Below, piece after piece: positions 57,184 through 64,000 of a stretch of 64,000 bases of DNA. Numbering within the stretch: position 1 is the stretch's first letter; each line of letters opens with the position of its first letter. The notes under the pieces are model-generated. The model was given only the letters and a program-made list of their open reading frames with translations, ran no database searches and was not told the origin of the DNA. Origin of the DNA: Sweltsa coloradensis (Eukaryota > Arthropoda > Insecta > Plecoptera > Chloroperlidae); contig JAMZAV010000918.1 of assembly GCA_024449915.1 (NCBI GenBank), positions 62,001 to 126,000 of the forward strand. The letters run 5' to 3'. The position numbers were made by a program, and so were the translations under genes.

Positions 57184-57972
57184 CTAGGAAAACGCTAAAG
57201 TCCCGCCGCGTTGATGGATGAGCTTTTTTTTTTTTTTTTAGTTTGCGTGGGATATCTTTACTTTTGCAAGTGCTTTGTTTTTCTGACGACGCCATTGTAG
57301 GTGATTGTTGTCAAGTTTCTATTGTTTCTTGTTAATTTGTTATTATTTTACGTAAAAATCTTACATTAAAAGCTATATTTCTATGGATTCTGGCTAACTT
57401 TTTCAACATTTTCTTTCAAAAGGTACTACATCACCATAACCTTAATGTCCATGTATAATATGAACGTTGTAGCCCCACCCGTTTGGTCAGAATTGGCCCA
57501 AATGGCACGAAAATATCGCACCAGAAGTCAAAAAACGTATATCAAAAGCTTTATTTCTCTCGATTCTGGCTAACTTTTTCAACTTTTTCTTTCAGAAAGC
57601 AATACATCACCATTACCTTAATGCCCATGTAAAATATGAACGTTGTAGCCCCACCCGTTTGGTCAGAATTGGCCCAAATGGCACGAAAATATCGCACTAA
57701 AAATCGAAAAAAATCGTAAAAGTACGATATTCATGAGAAATATTTCTTCGATTGTACCCAAAAACGTGGCAAGTCTAAGTTCAGAGAAAACGAAGGTCGT
57801 GTCAAATTTTCATCAAGATCGCATATGCCGTTTGCCCGGTAGAGAGCAAACAAACAGACGGAAAAACAAAAAAAAAAACAAAAAAAAAAACAAAAAAAAA
57901 AAAAAAAAAAAACAACCGAGCTAAATTTTTTGGGGGGTCGGTGAAGTTGAAGTCTTCGCTTCGCTCATCCAA
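57184..57972 (-). mobile_element. Helitron-like family A2 in CR1/Jockey copy 2
   Basis: 789 bp, same ends and internal duplication as the copy at 56,318. It lies between AACTTACCA and TTACAATTTAACG. Copy 1 has AACTTATCA/TTAGAATTCAACG at 44,979-44,998. Confidence 0.85.
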
Positions 57973-58057
57973 TTACAATTTAACGTCAAATGAATATCAT
58001 TTTATGCTTCTATCATTAGCCTTAAGAAAAATAAAAAAAATTGTTTTGCTATAGTAA

Positions 58058-58679
58058 TTGGATGAGCGAAGCGAAGACTTCAATTTCACCGACCCCCCAA
58101 AAAATTTAGCTCGGGTGTTTTTTTTTTTTTTTTTTTTTTTTTCCGTCTGTTGTTCGCTCTCTACCGGGCAAACGGTATATGCGATCTTGATGAAAATTTG
58201 ACACGACCTTCGTTTTCTCTGAACTTAGACTTGCTACATTTTTGGGTACAATCGAAGAAATATTTCTCATGAATATCGTACTTTACGATTTTTTTCGATT
58301 TTTAGTGCGATATTTTCGTGACATTTGGGCCAATTCTGACCAAACGGGTGGGGGTTCAACGTTCATATTTCACATGGACATTAAGGTAATGGTGATGTAT
58401 TGCTTTCTGAAAGAAAAAGTTGAAAAAGTTAGCCAGAATCGAGAGAAATAAAGCTTTTAATATACGTTTTTATACTTTTTGTGCGATATTTTCGTGCCAT
58501 TTGGGCCAATTCTAAACCAAACGGGGGGGGGCTACAACGTTCATATTATCCCAGGAATTTAAAGGGTTAGGGTTATGTAGTCCCTTTTGAAAAAAAAGGG
58601 GAAAAAATTTAGCCAAAACCCATAGAAATAAAGTTTTTAAACAAGTTTTTACGGAAAAAAAACCAATTGAAAAAGAAAC
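58058..58679 (+). mobile_element. Helitron-like family A2, truncated by an LTR element
   Basis: Starts TTGGATGAGCGAAGCGAAG after TATAGTAA. The host sequence without insertion is at 45,060-45,075. It has the internal duplication of A2 but stops at 58,679 where the Ty3/Gypsy LTR begins. From about 58,520 it is distorted by run-length errors. Confidence 0.7.
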
Positions 58680-59000
58680 TGGGGGGGCCTTTGCACACCA
58701 CTAGTAGGGGAGAAAGTAAGTTTTAGTCCCTAATGGTGAATAATTATACTTCAATTCAATTTACTATTTATTAGATACACATAATACATTTGTTTAACAT
58801 TTTTTAGGGCACAGTTATTGTAGATTTTCCCCCAAAAAAAAGGAAAACCCACAGAGGAATGGCGTGGGGAAAAAACGCCCCTTTTTTTAACCCAAAAAAC
58901 TTTTTGAAACAAATACAGTTAGTAAAACCCCTTAAAAGCTGGGGTCCCATTTCATACCACTGGTAAACTTAGGAAGTAAGTAGTAGTAAGTAAGTAGTGT
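58680..59000 (-). repeat. 3' LTR of the Ty3/Gypsy element, start seen, inner end uncertain
   Basis: About 75 bp can be matched to the 5' LTR at the right edge of the window. Further inside no second copy is available for comparison, so the inner boundary given is a minimum guess. The two LTRs already differ at many positions, part of which may be base-calling error. Confidence 0.5.
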
Positions 59001-59069
59001 GTGGCTCGTTGGTCTTGTTGTTAGCGTATCTGCTTCCAATGCGGGAAGGCCCCGGGTTTCGTTTCCCCC
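59001..59069 (+). mobile_element. tRNA-like sequence, probable SINE head
   Basis: A-box-like GGCTCGTTGGTCTTGTTGTT followed by AGCGTATCTGCTTCC and a B box damaged by run-length errors (CCCGGGTTTCGTTTCCCCC). Not a sound tRNA. Confidence 0.45.
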
Positions 59070-59417
59070 GCAAAAGGGCAGAAGTTTTTTAACTTTTTAA
59101 ATTTGGACTTAATTTCCAAACCAGTTTTTTGTTTTAGGATTTTGGGAAAACCCTTTTGATTTTGGGGAGCCTTCCTAGCAACGAAGCCCCATAAAATTTT
59201 TCAGATTTGTTCGAATGGGCCTTTTTGTTTTCTGGCGTTGATTCGCGGGTTTTCGCATTTTCCACCCCCACAAAATTGCTATTTTTCCTATTAAAAAATC
59301 GATTTTGGGTTTGGGTTTATCGGCTAAATCGTCGATTGCGTCGGGGCCTGCAGGGTTGGCTTGGTCGCTTTGATTTAAAGTCCCCCACTGAAAATCAGTT
59401 ATATAACTGAGTGGGCA

Positions 59418-59560
59418 GACTCTAAATAAAATTTATTTATTTATTTTATTTATTTATTTAAAGGCGTGGCCTGTAAATATAGGTACCGCCTACTCAGACC
59501 TAGTTCCTACATTATCTGGATACATTACAACTCCCCTAGGTTTAAATTTTCCCAAAGGGA
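59418..59560 (-). mobile_element. Possible 3' end of another retrotransposon
   Basis: An ATTT-rich tail (59,431-59,462) runs into AAAGGCGTGGCCTGTAAAT, the layout seen at 43,589 and 54,965, but the adjoining sequence is different. No coding part was found. Confidence 0.3.
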
Positions 59561-59859
59561 AGGGTAAAAAACAGGAAGAAAAAAATAAAACATAAGGTAT
59601 CCCGGGCATGAATCAAAAATTTTTTCAAAAAATGGTTCTTACATACTAATGGTTTCTCCAAATGGTTTACTCTGTGGGCCCACCAAATGATAACAAAACC
59701 CGAAACATAATAAAATTATTAAAATAATTTTTTATATTTTGGACCCCTGTTTCCAATTTAAGTTAGGTAGGGGGTGGCTTTTAGCCCCCAATTTTCTGGG
59801 GCCCTTTTATGAGTTTTTAAACCCGGCTTGCGGGGCCTTCAGGGTCCTTTTCAGGTTCA

Positions 59860-60045
59860 CTGCCCCCCCCCCAAAAAAATTTAGCCCCCAAGGGTTTTTT
59901 TGTTTTTTTGTTTTTTTTTTTTCTGTCTGTTTGTTCGCTCTCTACCGGGCAAAGGGAATATGCGATTTTTGATGAAAAATTTTAGGGGACCTTCGTTTTC
60001 TCTGAACTTAGCTTTTCTACGTTTTTTGGGTACAAAATTTTAATA
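59860..60045 (+). mobile_element. Helitron-like family A fragment
   Basis: Contains CTGTCTGTTTGTTCGCTCTC, TACCGGGCAAAGG, TTAGGGGACCTTCG and CTCTGAACTTAG, all family A body motifs, with lengthened base runs. Both ends are missing. Confidence 0.55.
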
Positions 60046-60139
60046 AGAATTTTCCCAAAAATAGTTTTTTACATATCATTGTTTTCACATCAAACCGTTT
60101 CTTTGGGGGTTTTTTTTTAATTTACAGGGTATTGTTTTT

Positions 60140-61262
60140 TCAAAAACCCGGCCCAGGGAAAGGGTTTTCCAAGGCCGGAGGGAGCGGTGGCTGGAGGGGG
60201 ACGTAATTTTGGGGGGTTTCCCCGACTGAAAAACCCAAATCAACCCCTTTTCCGACTTGGTGAAGTGTTCTGTTCACCTGCCTGGCCCCTTTCACTAACT
60301 CATCCTCACTTTGTAATTTTTTAAAATTACTTTGTACCCCAATCTCCCTCTCCGCATTATACGGCGGGTCTCTTAAAAACATTACTCCGATCAGCTAATA
60401 ACTGATTTACATGTCTTTTCCACACTATGTCCTCTCCCTGGACATAAACTTTATACGTGACTGGACCTAACTGTTGGAGTATTTTGCCTTGAATCCATTT
60501 CTGTTTCTGATTACCTCTATAATCCCTTATCAGCACTCTGTCATCAACTGCAAAGGACATTACTCTAGAACCGCAGAAAATTTCCACCCATTTGGAATAT
60601 GCGTCCACTAACACCAGAAACATTTTTGAATGAAGAGGACCCAGAAAATCAAGATGCACACGTTCGAAAGGTTTTGTTACATTCTCCCAAACATGCAACT
60701 GTGCCTTTTTCGGTGACGGCCTGTGAGCTAAACAACTTATGCAAGAAGCAGCTAACTCTTCGATTTGTTTATCTATGTTAGGCCACCAAAAGTACGTACG
60801 TGCAAGTCCCTTCATTTTCACTACTCCTAAATGACTCTCATGTAGTTCGGCTAAGAAATGAGCTTGAAATTTGGATGGTATAATCACTCGATAGCCCCAC
60901 ATGAGAACTCCATGCTCAACTGAAAGTTCTAAACGTTTGTAGTAATAGGGCATTAGCTCCGGTGCTAAACCTGTAGTTGATTCTGGCCAACCACTTACTA
61001 CAAAATTGAACACTTTCGATAAAATACTGTTACTTCGCGTTTCCTTTTCTATGTCTTTGCAAGACACTGGTAAGTTACTAGAAGTTACAAAATTAATGTA
61101 GGAAGTATCTGCATCGGCAGATTCAGTACATTTGAGAGGAAGTCGCGAAAATGCATCCGCTACATTATCGCGAGACTTAACATACGAAATGTCAAATGAA
61201 AACCAGAAAGAAAGAATGCATACCTCTGCAATCGACGGGGCTGCCATCACTGGAAATACCAC
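60140..61262 (-). pseudogene. Integrase and C-terminal region of Ty3/Gypsy pol, core deleted
   Basis: Follows RNase H: DISYVKSRDNVADAFSRLP, then the zinc-binding HESHLGVVKMKGLARTYFWW and CISCL (H-H-C-C), then FERVHLDFLGPL with the first catalytic D, and VDAYSKWVEIF. Directly after this the frame continues CGSRVMSFAVDDRVLIRDY, KQKWIQGKI and GPVTYKVYV, the C-terminal chromatin-binding-like part. The segment that should hold the second D and the E is missing, so the integrase cannot be active. The join is in frame. A shifted frame at 60,140-60,382 carries the rest of the C-terminus. Confidence 0.8.
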
Positions 61263-61738
61263 GTTTAGAACCGAATATAATCGTCAAGGCTTGGTGATCA
61301 GTTTCCAGTAGAAAATGTCTGCCATACAAGTATTGAAAAAAATTTTGTACACCCCAATAGATGCTTAGGGCTTCTCTATCAATCTGCGAATAATGTACTT
61401 CATGTTTGGTCAAGGTGCGGGAACAATAGGCAATCGGCTGCTCCGAATTGTCTGGCATAACATGCACTAAGACTGCGCCCAACCATACGCACTAGCATCG
61501 CATCCCAAATTTTTAAGGGTTTTTCAGGGTCGTAGTGTGTTAAGAGAGGATTAGATGACAAGATTTTTTTGACTTTATAAAAAAACCACCCTACAGTTAT
61601 GATAAAATTTTGAATTCCGCATCCTTTTCCAGTAAATGGTACCATGGTTTCAACAAAGAAGCCATGTTCGGAATGAACTTGCTGTAGAATGTCACAAGAC
61701 CTATTAAGGCTCGTAGCTGTGAAATATCCTGAGGACAT
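61192..61738 (-). pseudogene. Reverse transcriptase connection and RNase H of Ty3/Gypsy pol
   Basis: LLTHYDPEKPLKIWDA marks the connection and the first RNase H aspartate. After a frame change come IAYCSRTLTKHEVHYSQIDR and EALSIYWGVQNFFQYLYGRH, then LLETDHQALTIIFGSKRG. All are hallmark Ty3/Gypsy RNase H motifs (SRTLT..E..YSQID.EAL, TDH..L). Two or more frameshifts break it. Confidence 0.85.
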
Positions 61739-61789
61739 GGTGCATTAAAAACGGGCATCTACTTTTGGAGAGGGACGCAACCCTTCCGA

Positions 61790-62330
61790 TCAATGGTATG
61801 TCCTACATATGACACAGAACCCTTGGAAGAATTGACATTTACTTCGCTGTACTGTGAAACCACTTTCCTCTAATCGGCCTAGAACTCGTTCCAATCGTTC
61901 GGAATGTTCTTGTCGTGTTCTACCTGTAACTAGGAGATCATCCAGAAATACTCTAATTCCTGGAATATCGGCTAACAATTGTTCCATAATTCTTTGAAAA
62001 GTACCAGGTGCGGACGATACTCCGTACGGAATCCTATTGTACCTAAACAGACCTTTATGAGTAGTAATAACTACATACTTTTAGAATCTTCCGTTAATTC
62101 AATTTGTTGGTAGGCCATAGTCAAGTCTAATTTAGTAAACTGCTGACCGCCTTGTAGCGTTGCAAACAAGTCATCGATCCTTGGAAACAGGATATCTATC
62201 AGTCTCTAACACGGGATTGAGTGTTAGTTTAAAAAACCGCCACATATGCGAACACTGCATCTTCTTTTGGTACTGGAACTATAGGAGTACCCACTCGCTA
62301 TAATCCACTGGCGTAATAATACCTAGATTA
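61790..62330 (-). pseudogene. Reverse transcriptase palm of Ty3/Gypsy pol
   Basis: In three frames: GIITPVDYSEW (about 62,300), FTKLDLTMAYQQIEL with a catalytic D (about 62,115-62,140), IPYGVSSAPGTFQRIMEQLL, and VFLDDLLVTG with the catalytic DD pair (about 61,930-61,960). KCQFF follows. The catalytic aspartates survive, but stops and frameshifts at about 62,080 and 62,230 disable the protein. Confidence 0.85.
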
Positions 62331-62860
62331 GTTAATCTCTCTAACTCTGCTTCTACCTTGGGTCGTAATAAATACGGTAGTGCCTAGCTTTAAATATTTG
62401 GGTATAGCATTTTCTTTAACATGTAAGCGACCTTTAGCTTTAGTAATTGTTCCTAACCCTTCCTGAAATACTTTAGGAAATTTTGCAATTAATGCTTCCA
62501 CTGCTGCATTATGCTCTACTTCACTGAAATGTACTGTACCAGCCTGTGGAGGCTCGCCTTTATGTTGTTGCACATTCAACAATCCGGTAATCCAATTTTC
62601 CCCAAACAAGGTTAGTAACCAATCTCTGCCTAGAATAGGAGGACCACCATTTGCAATGACCTGTAATGGTAAAGAATGAACCTGTCCACCTTTAACCTTA
62701 CATTTTACCATCACCACTCCTTTAGGTGTGATGCTATGCTTGGCATACGTTTTTAAAGTTAAATCGATGGTTGGAATACATGGTGCTTGAGATATTTTTC
62801 AAAGAATTTGAAAAAGACTGCGGTTACTGCAGAAAACCCGGGGTCTACTTCATGCTTACT
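62328..62860 (-). pseudogene. Protease and start of reverse transcriptase of Ty3/Gypsy pol
   Basis: Across a frame change: HEVDPGFSAVTAVF at about 62,820-62,860, then SLPLQVIANGGPPILGRDWL and VEALIAKFPKVFQEGLGTI. The protease active site should read D-T/S-G; here it is D-P-G (62,836-62,844), which should abolish activity. The GRDWL motif and the lead-in to reverse transcriptase are typical of mag-like elements. Confidence 0.75.
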
Positions 62861-63801
62861 AACTATCCTCCAGAATTACTGGCACAATTATTGGAGGCAT
62901 ACAATCTGTCTTTGAGTTCAATTGGAACAATACACGGAAATCATCCAGGGGTTTATCCACTGGTGTATCTGCCATAGATAAGAACTGCGTTAGCTTAGTT
63001 CCTCTATTATTAGCTTGGCTACGACAGGCCTTGGCAATATGCCCTGTCCTTTTGCATAAATTACAAACATAACTTTTGAATTTACAGTTATCTCTAGTAT
63101 GGTTTTCTCCATTGCATGAAAAACATCGGTATTTGCTTTTTGAAATACCTCCCGACTGTTGTGAAGAACCGTACCCACGGCGGGTGCTGCTGTCGATCGG
63201 GCTGTAGGCTTTGGCTTGCTCATGAACTTCCCTCGGGGTTTTTAGGCCTAGATGATGTAGACCGGCTGGACGCTCCCTCCCCATGGCTGTTGCATCCTTC
63301 TGCGCGGCTTCTAAAGTGGCTGCTAGGGCTACTGCGTCTTCGAATGTGGGGTCACCCTTCTCTAGAAGACGAACTCGAATCCTATCGGAACGTAGAAACC
63401 CCACACGAAACGGTCTCGAAGAGCTTCCTTTATCCTTGGCCAAATCCACAGTATGTAGTGAGACTTTTGATTTAGCTACGAAATCTTGGATCGACTCGTT
63501 ATCCTGTTGGACAGCTTGGTAGAATTTGTATCTTTCCGCTATTTTCCCTGGAGCCGGACTTATGTGCTTGGACAGTACTTCCACTAGCTCATTGTATGCT
63601 AGATCTCTTGGTTTGTCAGGGGCACACAACCCAAGAAAACAATGTGTAGTTCTTGCTCCCACTACTGTTAGAAAAGTGCTTTTTTTTCAAATTGTCTTCA
63701 ATTTATTGCAAGTTTACGAAATTTTTTAAAAACCCGTCAATGTATGCAGTCCATGTTTCCTCTGCTGCATCATAAGGCACCAATGACCCAATTTTGGACA
63801 T
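62859..63801 (-). pseudogene. Gag of the Ty3/Gypsy element
   Basis: The start codon is ATG at 63,799-63,801: MSKIGSLVPYDAAEETWTAY fits the usual mag-like Gag start. After a frameshift between about 63,660 and 63,720 the frame is open for 267 codons. It covers the capsid-like part (LAYNELVEVLSKHISPAP, AERYKFYQAVQQ.NESIQDF) and two zinc knuckles of C-x2-C-x4-H-x4-C type: CFSCNGENHTRDNC and CNLCKRTGHIAKAC. It binds RNA and forms the particle in intact elements. Confidence 0.85.
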
Positions 63802-63925
63802 TGTGAAAATCACGAAATCACCTTGTCAAATGGCGTCGTATCTCGCCTAGGCCTAGAGCACGGCCTTGGGCCCCGAAATTTTGTTTTGAATATTCACAGT
63901 ACCTTCCATTTACCTTTGTCGCAAC

Positions 63926-64000
63926 TGTGGTGTCCTTGCACACTACTAGTAGTATAGTAGGATTTAGTACCTAATGGTAGTAATTATACTTCAATTCATA
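63926..64000 (-). repeat. 5' LTR of the Ty3/Gypsy element, partial
   Basis: Matches the lower-coordinate LTR start at 58,680; the rest lies beyond the window. I could not assign the primer-binding site: the bases next to it on the minus strand (GTTGCGACAAAGG) do not match a tRNA end I know. Confidence 0.6.

Larger units (their letters stand above)
54965..58057 (-). mobile_element. CR1/Jockey-group non-LTR retrotransposon, copy 2, with three Helitron-like insertions
   Basis: Closely parallels 43,589-45,100: ATTT tail and TTAAACGTCTCTCCTATTCAG, purine-rich 3' region (55,200-55,330), then the C-terminal coding part. Element sequence occupies 54,965-56,317, 57,088-57,183 and 57,973-58,057. The gaps are Helitron-like insertions. 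It is cut at 58,058 by a third one and does not resume in the window. Confidence 0.8.
58540..60130. other. Probable low-quality consensus
   Basis: Runs of G, C, A and T are lengthened throughout (for example CCCAAAAAAAAGGAAAACCC). Known repeat motifs in it are recognisable but distorted: the LTR start, the family A piece at 59,860 and a tRNA-like head at 59,001. Treat coordinates and frames here with caution. Confidence 0.6.
58680..64000 (-). mobile_element. Ty3/Gypsy LTR retrotransposon, mag-like, incomplete at the window edge
   Basis: Order on the minus strand: 5' LTR (from the right edge to about 63,926), gag, protease, reverse transcriptase, RNase H, integrase, 3' LTR (starting at 58,680). 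LTR identity rests on TTGCACAC.ACTAGTAG and CCTAATGGT..TAATTATACTTC shared by 58,688-58,760 and 63,935-63,998. Two zinc knuckles in Gag and the GPPILGRDWL motif after the protease suggest the mag group. Many frameshifts, a damaged protease site and a deleted integrase core make it non-functional. It interrupts a Helitron-like element, so it is the youngest insertion in this stack. Confidence 0.75.

Overview
The window looks like gene-poor nuclear DNA from an arthropod, most likely an insect. The order cannot be told from the sequence. The reasons are: one host gene split by a 5 kb intron, AT-rich intergenic DNA, tRNA-derived SINEs, CR1/Jockey-group, R4/Dong-like, Penelope-like and Ty3/Gypsy elements, and many microsatellites. 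There are no bacterial features.

Host gene (1,019-6,534, + strand): the last two coding exons of an NR2E nuclear receptor, closest by eye to tailless/TLX. They carry the ligand-binding domain from about the middle to the C-terminus. The DNA-binding domain and earlier exons lie left of the window or are not visible. No other host gene is secure. There is an unassigned open frame at 8,036-8,584 and two weaker exon candidates on the - strand.

6.5-31 kb: mostly sequence I cannot assign, with SINE fragments, a 654-bp palindromic foldback element (11,888-12,541) and a decayed relative (15,361-15,850), pieces of non-LTR retrotransposons, and several Helitron-like elements. A segment around 26.5-29.5 kb is duplicated.

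31-43 kb: a dense field of Helitron-like elements, some exactly head to tail. It also holds an array of 78-bp hairpin units (35,560-35,955), an R4/Dong-like fragment inside an (AAT)n tract, and four copies of a second Helitron-like family (39.9-42.8 kb), one of them carrying a SINE with clear 11-bp target duplications.

43.6-49.2 kb: a CR1/Jockey-group retrotransposon on the - strand with a dead catalytic site, itself interrupted by a Penelope-like fragment and by a terminal-inverted-repeat element. 54.9-58.1 kb holds a second copy of this retrotransposon, interrupted three times by Helitron-like elements. The last of these is in turn broken by a Ty3/Gypsy element (58,680 to the right edge, - strand) with degenerate gag-pol and parts of both LTRs.

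The most interesting feature is the Helitron-like group. At least four families (A, B, C, D) differ in sequence but share one architecture. They begin TT plus a family-specific 10-15 nt word. The reverse complement of that word recurs about 35-50 nt before the 3' end, followed by a short hairpin (usually AACGC/GCGTT) and the terminal CCTAG. Duplicated sequences inside this same window supply empty sites. These show clean insertion between A and T with no target duplication, as expected for rolling-circle transposons. No Rep/helicase is encoded here, so all copies are non-autonomous. In the feature list their strand is + when they read TTGG...CTAG on the given strand.
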